DNA from: Melanocharis versteri | Lineage: Eukaryota > Chordata > Aves > Passeriformes > Melanocharitidae | Assembly: GCA_013397845.1 (NCBI GenBank) | Contig: VZTG01002265.1 | Span: 57,357-121,356 of the forward strand | DNA: 64,000 nucleotides | Direction: 5' to 3' | Part shown: one piece after another, positions 1 to 12,300 of the stretch | How positions within the stretch are numbered: position 1 is the first letter of the stretch | Layout of the letters: each line of letters begins with the position of its first letter | Notes under the pieces: generated by a model | Databases searched by the model: none | The model's input: only the letters and a program-made list of their open reading frames with translations | What the model was told of the DNA's origin: nothing | Position numbers and translations under genes: made by a program

Positions 1-2397
1 AATAAAGCTAATAATTACTCTAACAGTAGTGTACACAGTTCTCTAATGTTAGAACAGAACAGATTGGAACAAAAAAGCCACTTCAAAGGGGTAGGAAGTG
101 GTGCCCAATGGATCCTCTCTGTATGAGAAGGCTTCAGAAGCCTTTTAGTCCTAATTGGCTTAAAGGAAATTACATGAAATGTTAAATATGCTTTTGGCTG
201 AGGGGAAAGAGTCAGTCTAAACTACACCAAAAAATACTGCAGCTTCCCCCTGCCCAGCACTGCAAAGCTCAAAGGAGCTCAGACTGGTTGGCACATCCTG
301 ATAAATGAATTGCAGAACTCCAGAACGGAATTATCTTTATTTTTTGAGTCCTGAAACGTGCAGGAGCCTGGAGCTGGATGGGGAAGGAAGTGGTTATGGT
401 TCTGGCAGGCACCCAGCTCCTGGAGCAGCGCTGGGGCTGTCTCCAGAGTGCTGGGTGTCCTGGAAGCAGCTTTCACTGCCCAGTTCCGTGAGTGTTTGGA
501 CAGATTTCACATTCCAGAACGTGTGCTGTGGGGTAGGGAAGGAGGAGTGAGAGGACAGGACTCTGTTTCCTCTTCGTTCCTGCTCTGTTCTGCTGCAGTT
601 GCTGTTTCCCTTCAGGTGTCACTGGGTTTGTGTGTTCCACTGTGTCAGACAGATTTCCTTTTGAAGGGAAACCACACAACAGAAACCTTTTCTCTCTCAG
701 CTGTTTAAAGCAGAGCTTTCTGGCCATCTTTATCTTGTGATCCCTGCTCCTTAAGCTCTCCTTTGCTGCTGCTGCTGCCTGGAGAATCCCTGTGGTAGCA
801 GAGGTAGAAGCTGAGCACTTTTGGACTGGGCCAGTGTCAGGGCAGGCTCCAGAGAACAGGAGCTGTCTCTAGCTGAGCACACAGGGACCAGGTGCCTTCT
901 GTCACCTGTTAACCCCTTCCTCCCTTCACACACAGCGGCTGAACTCCTCCTGTTCCATGTTTTAATGTGGTCTTATTGCTGTAAACGCTGATTCTCCACC
1001 TCCCTCCACGCTGGGGATTTGCAGTATCAAAGACCAAACCTTCCAGCAAGCTCTGGTGTGATCAGCACAGTTCCTCTCGCTCTTTGTGCTTTAGTGAAGC
1101 TGCAATTGTGCTTAATGTTTGCTCAGGACAGGGCTGCCCACTGGCCTGGCCTGGCCCACGGCACTTCAGGCCCAGAGACAAACCCCAAACTGGAGATCTC
1201 AGCTTCCTGCAGCTCCCTGATCCATCCCCCTCCCACCACTTGGATTTCATGACTGCAAAGTTCTGGAGACACAACTCCTGCTGGAGCTGGAGCATCCCTT
1301 GAAATGGCTGATCCATCAAGAGTTAGATGCTGAAATATTGCTGTGATACTTTCAGTGTCCTATATACACAAGCCATTCAAACACTGAGAAAGTTAAACAT
1401 GTCCCACATGGTGGGACGTGTGCTCTGAAGGGACTTTGGCCACAGCAGGGGTATAAATGGGGTATTGTCTACTTTCTTCAGAAAAAAAGCATATAGGCTG
1501 ATAAAGAACTGAAAAAGGCACAGCACTATCACTTCACAGGGGTGTTTTTTTTCTTTTTATAAGCTCATTGTTTTTTATCCTTAAAGTTCTAAAACCCTAA
1601 ATAATTGTCCAAATATACAAAGCTCAAGAAACCACCAGCAACACATACTGCAAATTCAAAACAGAGTTTTGTTTGCTTGTTTGTTTTTTTTTAAAATGCA
1701 ACCCAGGGACAGGTGGATCCTTTCCAGCGAGCAGAACTTCTCCAGGACAGAGCCCTCCAGCAAAAGGGGGTGATTTTAAAAGCCACCCAGGTGGATTTTA
1801 TTATTTTGAATGCCATTTTCTGCAGCTCTTGCTCTCTCTCTCTCTCCCATGGGTCTCCTTACCTTCTGTCTCTGTTGGCTCATCCTTGATCCTCCAGAAT
1901 TCTGATCCCCACCCAGAGGTCTCTCCAAACAGTCCCAGGTTCCTTTTGACAAAGTCAAGGTGCCCCTTGCTCCAGATTCCTTCAGCAGAAGGTGAAGATT
2001 CCTTGGCAGGCTTGGGAAATCCTGTTGGGGTGCCAGCAGGAGGAAGTGGAGGCTGCCTGAGAGGCTCAGGGCTGGCCACGGAGTAGTTGCAGACCAGGAG
2101 CTCAACCAAAGTGCAACTTCCCTCGAATTCCACCTCGTGCTCCTGTTCTCCAGAGGATTTCAGTTGCCATCAGCGCAGACCCAAATCTACCCTGAATTTC
2201 AATGAAAACTATTGCTTTTATTGCCAAGAAGTATGATAAGTGTGCACTCACTCTCCTCTCTCCAAGTGGATGGCGGATGAATGCTGACAAACTCCCCAAA
2301 TTTTTTTAGAAGGGGCTATTTCCTTCATCTGAAATTCACCTTTTTTGCCTCCTTCTACGCAGACTTTGTGGGATGAAGCTGCACTCCCTGTTCTCCA
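1..2397 (-). other. SIK2: Probable SIK2 3' UTR / 3' flank
   Basis: This stretch lies downstream of the last visible SIK2 exon on the minus strand, beyond an 828-base gap. I find no homologue of the SIK2 C-terminus in it, so the stop codon must lie in the gap and this DNA is probably 3' UTR and flank. A minus-strand AATAAA is present at 336-341. Apart from the uncertain exon at 1863-2142, no coding region is supported. The left boundary with any neighbouring gene (PPP2R1B in mammals) cannot be seen. Confidence 0.45.
1863..2142 (-). CDS. Uncertain exon-like open segment downstream of SIK2
   Basis: On the minus strand an open frame of about 93 codons is bounded by a possible acceptor (AACAG before 2142) and a good donor (GAAG/GTAAGG at 1863). 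The translation looks non-repetitive and protein-like, containing pieces such as EVEFEGSCTLVELL, DFVKRNLGLFGE and GSEFWRIKDEPTE. It is not part of the known SIK2 C-terminus and I do not recognise it. It could be an exon of an unrecognised minus-strand gene, a chance ORF in the 3' UTR, or old coding debris. No partner exon was found nearby. Confidence 0.2.
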
Positions 2398-3225
2398 NNN
2401 NNNNNNNNNNNNNNNNNNNNNNNNNNNNNNNNNNNNNNNNNNNNNNNNNNNNNNNNNNNNNNNNNNNNNNNNNNNNNNNNNNNNNNNNNNNNNNNNNNNN
2501 NNNNNNNNNNNNNNNNNNNNNNNNNNNNNNNNNNNNNNNNNNNNNNNNNNNNNNNNNNNNNNNNNNNNNNNNNNNNNNNNNNNNNNNNNNNNNNNNNNNN
2601 NNNNNNNNNNNNNNNNNNNNNNNNNNNNNNNNNNNNNNNNNNNNNNNNNNNNNNNNNNNNNNNNNNNNNNNNNNNNNNNNNNNNNNNNNNNNNNNNNNNN
2701 NNNNNNNNNNNNNNNNNNNNNNNNNNNNNNNNNNNNNNNNNNNNNNNNNNNNNNNNNNNNNNNNNNNNNNNNNNNNNNNNNNNNNNNNNNNNNNNNNNNN
2801 NNNNNNNNNNNNNNNNNNNNNNNNNNNNNNNNNNNNNNNNNNNNNNNNNNNNNNNNNNNNNNNNNNNNNNNNNNNNNNNNNNNNNNNNNNNNNNNNNNNN
2901 NNNNNNNNNNNNNNNNNNNNNNNNNNNNNNNNNNNNNNNNNNNNNNNNNNNNNNNNNNNNNNNNNNNNNNNNNNNNNNNNNNNNNNNNNNNNNNNNNNNN
3001 NNNNNNNNNNNNNNNNNNNNNNNNNNNNNNNNNNNNNNNNNNNNNNNNNNNNNNNNNNNNNNNNNNNNNNNNNNNNNNNNNNNNNNNNNNNNNNNNNNNN
3101 NNNNNNNNNNNNNNNNNNNNNNNNNNNNNNNNNNNNNNNNNNNNNNNNNNNNNNNNNNNNNNNNNNNNNNNNNNNNNNNNNNNNNNNNNNNNNNNNNNNN
3201 NNNNNNNNNNNNNNNNNNNNNNNNN
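2398..3225. other. Assembly gap (828 N) hiding the SIK2 C-terminus
   Basis: There are 828 unknown bases inside SIK2 exon 15. Mammalian SIK2 has roughly 185 more residues after the last residue visible here, about 555 coding bases, so the remaining CDS and stop codon fit in the gap. Mammalian SIK2 is proline- and glutamine-rich in this part, which may explain the failed assembly. Confidence 0.97.
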
Positions 3226-3334
3226 CAGGGGCAGCGGGCTGGCCCGGGGGGATGAGCTCTCAGCTATCTGCATCTGGTTAAAGTAGGCCTGCAGCTGCGA
3301 CTGCTTCTGCAGGAACAGCCTCTTCTGGTGCAGC
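3226..3334 (-). CDS. SIK2: SIK2 exon 15 (5' part)
   Basis: The acceptor GGCTGCAG precedes 3334. The exon encodes 36 visible residues beginning LHQKRLFLQKQSQLQ and ending SPRASPLPL before the gap. The reading is collinear with the final coding exon of mammalian SIK2. Confidence 0.93.
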
Positions 3335-6300
3335 CTGCAGCCAGGACAGAAGAACAGTTATTCCTGGCCGTTTGGACCACTCACACAGCTCCAAGCACAC
3401 TGGAAAGTCCCCGGCCGATCCTGCTCGTTAGCTTTTGCAGCACATCAAAGTTACCACCTTTCAGTGTCATCACAGATAACTTCTGATAAGTTTTTAAATC
3501 ATTTTTTTAAGCTAACCCCGTGCATTGTTTAATTCAGTTTGCTAAGAATGAGATGCGTTGTGTTTGTACTTTAAAGCCTGCTGCTGTTCACTGCTCTGGG
3601 CAGAGAAATTTGTAAACACATGGCAGGACTTGTTCTTGCTCTTAAAACAAGTTTTGAAGTGAAGCTTTCCTTTTTCAGGTAGTTTCTCAATGGACAAAGA
3701 GAGTTCCGATTCTTTCATTACTCTTGAGAGTAATTTTTCTGCATAATTTGGGAGACTCTCACCTGTGCTCCTGGAGCTGCTGCTCCAGGCTCCGGGGCAG
3801 TTCTTTGCAGTAGAGCTGGCAAGTGTTCTGAGCTTTGGAGAGCAGAGAGGGCTTCTGCAAGGAAAGCAGAGCTGGTTTCAATGGCTTTGGATTTAATCCA
3901 TTAGTCCAGAAAGCAAGAGAAGGATTTTCTACCCCTGTAACTGCCCGGCTGTCCATAGAGCCACTCTCTAAACCCATAAAACTGCTGCCCATTGGCTTCT
4001 AACCCTTAGGAAATACTTTTGCATGAGAGATTGTGCCATAAAAATCCATGAAAAGCTTTCTTCCCAAGTGGAAGAAGCTGCAAGCTGGAAAACTGGGAAA
4101 AACCAGTTTTTTATAAACTAAAGGTATATGAAAATGGGTTTGAAATAAAGGGGCTGTGGAAGAGGAAGGCCCAGGGGGTTAAGAAGTGGCTCCTCAGGTG
4201 CTGATGCAGAACCTCTATGGGGTGTTACAGCAATAATCTGTATTCAGCAGCAGTTATTAAACACTGCCAGGCTGAGGAGGAAAACAGCAAGAATGCACTT
4301 TTTGCATAATGAGGGTCAGCGCCTGACACCAGAAAAATACGGTGCAGTTCCCAGTTCAGCTGCTCTCTGCTCCTTTATCCTCCGAGTGGTTTCCCAGGAG
4401 CCCAGAGCTGCTGTGCTGAGCTGCTGCAGCCTGGGCAGGACAGGGCAGGGGCACCTGGAGCCCAGGGAGGGCAGGGCAGGGGTACCTGGAGCCCAGGCAG
4501 GGGTACCTGGAGGCCAGGGAGAGCAGGGCAGGGGTACCTGGAGCCCGGGGAGAGCTGGGCAGGGGTACCTGGAGCCCAGGCAGGAGTACCTGGAGCCCGG
4601 GCAGGGCAGGGGTACCTGGAGCCCAGGAAGAGCAGGACAGGGGTACCTGGAGCCCAGGGAGAGCAGGGCAGGGGTACCTGGAGCCCGGGCAGGGCGGGAC
4701 AGGGGTACCTGGAGCCGGTGTTTCAGGTACTGCGTCTCCAAGCTCTGCCTTCGGGGTAACAGTGGGGGGTGGGCACCGTTGGGGAAGGCAGATGGAGCCT
4801 CCTGCTGCTGCTGCTGCTGCTGCTGCTGAGAGCTTTCCTCCTGCAGAGGGAACAGAACAAGCTGCAGGGCCAGGAAAGGCTTTCTTAACCCTTTCTTTAA
4901 GGATTTTCCCTGCCAGAGGTTCTGTGGTTGCCATGTTCCTGTTCCCCTCGAAACAACTCACTGGGAGCTATTTAACATCTCGCTCTGCCAATCAGGCTGT
5001 TCCTGCTTCTTGCCATTATACCTCCACCCAGGAAAGGTGTTACTGGCCTTTGCTAAATCCAAAACATCCTTCAGATTGAAAGCAGTAACTTTAAAAGCCG
5101 TAACTAATAAAAGTTGGCTTTGGAAAGCTGACAGAGCCACTCACTGACACCACGAGGATGGACAAAGGCTGCAAATTCTCCACTCTGGGACAGGCAGAAA
5201 GGAGCACAGGGAATTCAATCTGTCCATTAGCTCTTCCCATATCTCCACACCACCTCATCCTCTCCTGATCTGTCCCAAAGCTTTAAGGTGGAGCTCGATT
5301 TCTGCTTTAAGTACCTGTGCAGGGCTGTTGATGAGGTCCTGCAGCTGGGTGGCAGCTGATGTCAGAGAAGGTTCTTCCTCTGATCCCATCTGTTCATACA
5401 GCAGCTGGACTTTGTTCAGCTCCAGGATTCCTTTGGTTCGTGCCAGGTTCTGGAGGTGCTGCCTAAATGCTACAATTCCTGGAGAGGAGTTGAACAAAAA
5501 CCAGAGAAAAAAAGAAAAAATCCGTTTTCTGGTTAGCAGGGGAAATGTGGGACAATCTGGGTGACAGCCGAGCCACGGCGTGGCTGCTGAGCACGGGGGG
5601 CACCCACTGCTGTGCCTGGGTGTCACCGTGATTCCACCAGGTTGTGAACAGAGTGATTCTTGATGCACAGGGTTACCTTGGGTGAGGGAGGTGTCGGAGG
5701 CTCTGCGGCCCTCGCGGAAGCTGATGGGGGAGCGGTTGTGGGCCTCCCGTTTTTGGGAGCTCAGCGCCTGCATGGCCGGGTTGGCTGGCCGCAGCCCCAG
5801 GAACGGGGCGGGCACCCGCGGGGGCTGCTGGCTGCTCAGCACCATCTCCTTCAGGGAGGGCGTCTCTCCCAGGAATTTCAGATCCCTCTGCACGGAGCCC
5901 ATGTCGTACTCGGAGTCGATGCTGCCCAGGGAGGAGTTCTCATCCAAGGAATAGACTTTTCCTAGGACAAAAGAAACAAAAACCAGGATAAAAGCGGGAA
6001 TCAGTGCCACTGACTCGAGCTACTCCTGCCAACAGTGGCTGTCTTAGAGTGAACAGCCAGAAAAACCAAGTTTGATAAAGGAATTGCCAAGGAGAGCTTG
6101 CAGTACAATAATGGGGATTTGCTACTGCAGCAATCAGACTCTTTGCTTGTCTCGAAAGTGTTTATGGCTTTTTTTCCCCTCCCAGATAATCCTGACAAAA
6201 CTGTAGCCTGAAAGGCTTGGTGACCTCACTGGTTTTGGAGTCCAGAGGGTTTTATTTCCCCACAGTTCTCCACCACCTCACCTTTAGGGGATGAATGATC

Positions 6301-9300
6301 TGGGGACATTCAGTTGAGAAAGCAGCCAGTTTGCCAGATTTCCCAGTCGCTGCTGGGGTTGCACATGAGTTTAATCACCTGTAAATTTGCTGCTCTGATT
6401 TTAAACTGTCTCTACAGCAGATTTTGGGGCGTTTCGTGGTTTCTTCCCTTTGTCCTTTCTAGCAAATACAAACAGTCCTGTACCCACCACTCAGAAAACC
6501 TCACGTTTTCCATCACCAGCTAACCAGAGTGAGTGCAGAGGGAGGAAATGAGCCGGGCTCAGTGCCTGTGCCTGGCACCATCTCTGTGCCCGTACCTGTG
6601 CCTGGCACATCTCTGTGCCCGTACCTGTGCCTGGCACCACCTCTGTACCTGTGCCTGGCACATCTCTGTGCCTGTACCTGTGCCTGGCACCACGTCTGTG
6701 CCCGTACCTGTGCCTGGCACCATCACCAGCTGGTTGGTGACCTCTGTGCCCGTACCTGTGCCTGGCACCATCACCAGCTGGTTGGTGACCTCAGTGCCCG
6801 TACCTGTGCCTGGCACCATCACCAGCTGGTTGGTGACCTCGGTGCCCGTACCTGTGCCTGGCACCATCACCAGCTGGTTGGTGACCTCGGTGCCCGTACC
6901 TGTGCCTGGCACCATCACCAGCTGGTTGGTGACCTCTGCCAGCGTGTGCCGCCGCTTCCCCCCTCGCGCCGCCTGCAGGGCAGCGAAGGCCTGCGCTGGG
7001 TCCTCCTCTGCCTCTGCTTCTGCCTCGATTCCTTCATCGATGGAGGTCTCCATCATGCTGGAGGGCAGGGATTGGCATCCTTTCCTCATCACCACGGGAG
7101 GCACGGGGTCCAGCAGGCAGCCGTTCACCTGGGGGGCACAGGGACACGGGACAGCTTTGTCTTGGGCCCAGCTTTGTTCTGGGCCCAGCTTGGTTTTGAG
7201 CCCAGCTCTGTTCTGTGCCCAGTTTTGTTTTGTGCTCAAAGAAGCACCCCCAAGGGCAGGAAATCCCTGGCCTGAAGGCACTTGGGATCTTTAGCTCTGC
7301 TGAGTTAAGAAGGACTTGTCATGGACAATTCTTAATTTCCTATTTACATTCCCTTAACACTTAATTCCCTAAATCTAAATACTCTTATTCCCACAGTTCT
7401 GTGCTCTCCAAGGCTGGGTTTTTGGTTTTTTGGAGGTTTTTTGTTTTTGAGTTCTTAAAAACTCTGCCAGCTTAGTCTCAAGAATAAAATATTTCTGGAA
7501 TGTGCAATAGTGCTGTTCCCCCCTTCCCATACCTACTGTGCTCATTTATCACGCTCAGATAAACACCAGGAAAAAACCCCAGCCTTGTATTTCATCCTTG
7601 CAGGGCTGTGCTCAGGAGTAACTCCATAAATGACCCCTTTTCCAGCAGAACTCCACTTGATTAATGTTGTTCCCTTGCAAACACAGGTTGCCTGGAGAAG
7701 CTGTGGAATCTCCCTCCTCGGATTTACCCAGCCTGATAAAGCTCTGAGCAGCCTCCCACAGCTTTGGATCAGACCTTTAGAGGCACCTCCCCAACCTAAA
7801 CTGCTCCTAGGATTTTAATTCTGGTTTTATTCTCCAAGCCAGTTTGCCATAGAGCCTCCTGCACCTTAACAAATTCTTTGCCATATGAAATTATTTGGGG
7901 TTTAGGCAAAAATATTATTTATATTATTTTATTTATTTATAAAAATATTTCATCATTATTAATTATTATACCATTAAGTAGTACCTTAGTTATTAATATA
8001 AGTATTATTATTTTTGTTTATAAATATTTCCATGTCCTGCAGCTTTTAGAGGCTCTGCCCTGTAATTACTGTCCTGCTGCACAAATAGGATGACACTGGG
8101 TAAAATATGGATGGAAAACAATCCTCCAGCACAAAACCTGGCACTGCCGCAGCTGATTCTATGTAAAGCCATTTTATGTCAGCCATTCCTGAATTTTCCT
8201 CCGAGTTCTTTGGTATTTTGGAAGGAAAGAGTGTTTGGAAAAGAGGTTTCACTGCATGGACAGCAGCTCTTAACAAATGGTCTTGAGGCAGAACTGTATG
8301 GTAGGAAAATATTTAAAGAAACAGCTAAAGATAGTTTAAACAGCAGGAAAATGAGGATTCCTGCATGGGAAAACTCAGGGTCTGCTGCCTCTGTTTTGAC
8401 TGAGTGGATTTTACCCCCAAATTGAATTTCTTGCACACCTTCCTTCCCATTTGGGACTTCCCCACTCAAATGCCTCGCACTGATCTGGCAGAGAGGAAGA
8501 GCAGCACCAACCCCACCCTGGCTCCCTGCATTTTCCAGGGATCACAGCCTGGAATTCTTTAGTGGACATGTCCTACAAAAATTAAGAATATTCCCAAGTG
8601 ACTTCAGCCTTGACACCTCACTGCTGTCACCAGTTGTTGACCCCCCCTGGCCAAACCTATAAAGCAAAAGGGGGATGCAAAATAAAGCTCGAAATGTTAA
8701 TTTTGAAGTGCCTCTGAGCTGGGTTTTGCTTTCCAGCTGCCACAGACCACACAAGGAGTCGGTGCTGAGAACCAGGGCCACACTCCTGGTGTTGGGAACA
8801 AACCAGGGAGCAATAAACCCTTCAAACTGGCAGGCAGGAAATCAAAGCCCAGCTGGCACCAGGCAGGATAAATACGCTGAAATTCAAGTTATAACGTGGT
8901 GCAGCGTGAGAGAGAGAACAACAGAAGTTTTATGAGTCACATACTTCATAAATGTAATTATTTTAAGCTATTTCCCCTTCTAATTTCTGACTCCAGATCA
9001 GGCTGAAGCTGCTTTTGGACACTTCAGCTGCATCTACAACCCCTTTGTGTGAAAAGGAGTCTTCAGGGCTCTTGAAAATATATTAGAGAAGAACAAGGGA
9101 AAGAAACCCACTTTTTTGGGGTTTTTTCCCTTTCCAAAAGCAGTGTGGTGAGAATGGCACATGAGCAAAGAACAGAGGAAGCATGAAAAAAGACACAGAA
9201 AATGTGGAATACCTACAACTCTTGATGCTAAAAAACTTAAATTTCAGGAAGCACTGCTGTGCTTTTAAAAGACAACAATATTTTTTAGCTGGAGTGATTT

Positions 9301-12300
9301 CTGGGAAAAAACAAATAAAAGCAATGGGGTGATTTCAAGCTGTACCTTTGGTGTCTCAACCCTCTCCTCCTCCATGAAAGCCGCCTCTCCCTGGCAGCTG
9401 GAGGGAGGGAAGGAAAAGGTTTCTGCTCCTGAGGCTGAGGGGAGCCCTGGAGACTGCAGCAGCCGTGGGTTTTGGGAATGCAGGTTCACCGAGGGCACCA
9501 CAGCTTGGGCCTGAAAAACAGAATTGAACAACTCCGAAGCTGGAACAGTTTTAGGTAGGGAGCAGCATCCAAAGTCACACATCAAACAATGCGCAGCCCA
9601 GTGCCAAAGCAGAAGTGCAAGATTTATTTCTTGGTTCAGGATGAAGAACATTCTTGGCCTTTAAAGTATTAAAAAAACAACGTTTCCACCCCCAAAACAC
9701 CCAGGCCAAGCCCAAATGTCTTTAAGCTCAGCACTTATTGAAGCTGACTTATCCCCAGCAGCACAGACAGAGTTTGGGGCTTTCTGGTGCTCTAAAATTC
9801 CTTTTTCTGTTCAGTACAAACCCCCTGAACGTTACCAGGAGGCTCAGGAATGGTTCCAATGACTTTTGTAGGAAATTAGGAAAGTTCCTAATTTCCTAAG
9901 AATTAGGAAAAGAGGGGTATTTTTCCCTGGTTTTCATTTCCTGGAGTGCAGTAGCCACACCACCGGCCAAAAGGAAACCATCAGCCTCAGCCAGGAGCTG
10001 TGGTGCCACCATGTGTGAAAACAAATCATCCTTGGGACAACTGCGAGCTTGTAACTGAGGAAAAAATGGGAATGTGGCTCTAAAATGCAGGAATTCAGTG
10101 CAAGGAACCCTCTCCCAGAGGTGTTTTCTTCCTCCTCGTTCATCTGGCTCCACCTGCTTTTAATATATCTTAAAATTCATCATTTTCTCTGCAATACTGC
10201 GACTTCCTATCACTAGAACCAAGATTAAACCTGGGTTTAATCTTTGCCAGGCTGTTCCTGGAGCTGTGTTTTCATAACCGAAGCTGAGTTTCACCTCAGC
10301 AGAATCCAAATATCCCAAAGAGCGCCTTGCTGCCTGAAGCAAGAAAAAAAAAAAGAGGAGCAGCTTGGTTGTGATTTCTCTTGGAAGTGGAGAGGGAATT
10401 TGGGCAGAGAGCAGCACACAGCACCCAGGAGGCTGGAATTTGAGGGAATATTTACTTGAGACCAGGGGAAATCTGAGTCATCTCAGGCCAAGCCTCTTGT
10501 GCTTCCAGTGATGCATTAATAGAAATCAAAAAGCTGCACAGTGGTTGTGTCTTAATGAAACCAAAGAACATGTGGGGGAAAAAAATTAATAAAAATCGCA
10601 GAATTATTGGAATAAGACAGGATAAACTGTTCCTGACCTTTCCTCGTGGAGAAAATGAGTAGGGAAAAGGAGGCTGAGCAGCCTCAGAGGCTGTGCTGGA
10701 TCAATCAGGGTAATTAGGGGATTTTAAGTGTCCAGCCATGGCATGGAAGGGATGGAAAGAGCACCCAGCACTGCTCTGGATAAAATAAACCCGACATCCT
10801 TAGGACTCAGATCAATTCACCACCACACTGGCTCTGTGCACACTGAGGTTCTGCAGGAAATTGGGGCAGAGGAGGGGAAAAGGGGAGCAAATCTTCAAAG
10901 AAACGACATCATTTAGGAACAAAGCTCTGAGTCTTCAGCCGTGAAGTGGCTCAAGATAATGACATTTTTATCAGGCACTCCAGATACTGCCAAGAATTGG
11001 CATCTTGACCTGGTAAATTGATCATAAATGGGTTTTTTTGGGGCACCTCTTCCCTATTCTTTGCCATTTCACAGGGAACAGCAGGGGATAAAATCACTTT
11101 ATTTTCCACAAGTCCCTTCCGAGTGCCTGGTTTACACCACCCAGCAGAGCCTGGAAGATTTTGGCCTCCATAAACTCAGCAGCTCCTTGGGTGATCACAC
11201 TAAAGTCACTCCAAGTCCTGCACAGGCTCCAGAACTGGGGTTTCCTTAACTTTTTAACCACCCAAAGGCTTGAAACTCTCAAAAATGAGAGTCTTCCAGC
11301 TAGGAGAAGAAGCACAGGACTCTCAATAGGAAACAAGCTGGGAATTGAGGTTAAAAATGAGATCCCCACTAAAGCCAAACCCAAATTCTTCCAGTTAGGA
11401 GCATAAGCACAGGACCTCCCCTTCAGTGGGAGATGAGCTGGGAACTGAGGTTAAAAATGAGATCTCCACTAAAGCCAAACCCAAATTCTTCTGTTTAGGA
11501 ACACAAGCACAGGACTCTTAACGGGAGACAAGCTAGGAATTGAGGTTAAAAACGCGATCCCCACTAAAGCCAACCCCCAATTTTTCCAGTTAGGAGCACA
11601 AGCACAGGACTCTCAACAGGAGACCAGCTGGGAACTGAGGTTAAAAACGAGATCCCCACTAAAGCCAAACCCAAATTCTTCCAGGAGCACAAGCACAAGA
11701 CTTCCCCTTCAGTGGGAGACGAGCTGGGAACTGAGGTTAAAAATGCGATCCCCACTAAAGCCAAACCATTATCTGCATTTTGTGCTTCAGGATGAAACTC
11801 CACCAGACGGCGAGGGTGCAATGGAGGCATTTTGGCAGGGAATGAGGCTGAAGAGCCCGGGGGGGCAGCAGGGACCTGACCTTGGCCACGGTCTGCTCGG
11901 CGATGGTGCTGGGCCGGCGCTGCCGCGCGTCCACGCGCTGCTCCACGGGGAAGCTGCTCCGGTGAGACTTCAGCCTCTCCACCAGCAGGTAATAGATGGC
12001 AGCAAAGTGGTTGTAGCTCTTGTTCTGCAGGGACTGCAAAGAAGAGAAGCACAGGAAATGTGGGAGCAGCCAGATGGGCGTTGCCTTTTGTGTTCTGGCA
12101 GGAAAAAAGAGGGAATTTGGGGGGTTTGGGAGGTAGCGGGGAAGGCAAACGCTGTTCTGAGCTGAGGAGGGTTCAGGGCAGAGGGGCAGGGACAGAAAAA
12201 CAGCAATCCTAGGACTGTGGTGAGCTCCCAGCTAGATGGGACACTCAGAGATTCCATCCTGAACCCGCAAAAGGCACTGAGCTCCCATCCTAAAGGAAAT

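Noticed and set aside
2248..3286. Long ORFs (over 300 codons) on both strands
   Set aside because: They are made mostly of unknown bases from the assembly gap; only the SIK2 exon 15 part is real.
4293..4961. Overlapping 140-200 codon ORFs with repeated PGTPAL / YLEPR units
   Set aside because: They are translations of the intron 13 minisatellite; only the short exon 13 part is supported by homology.
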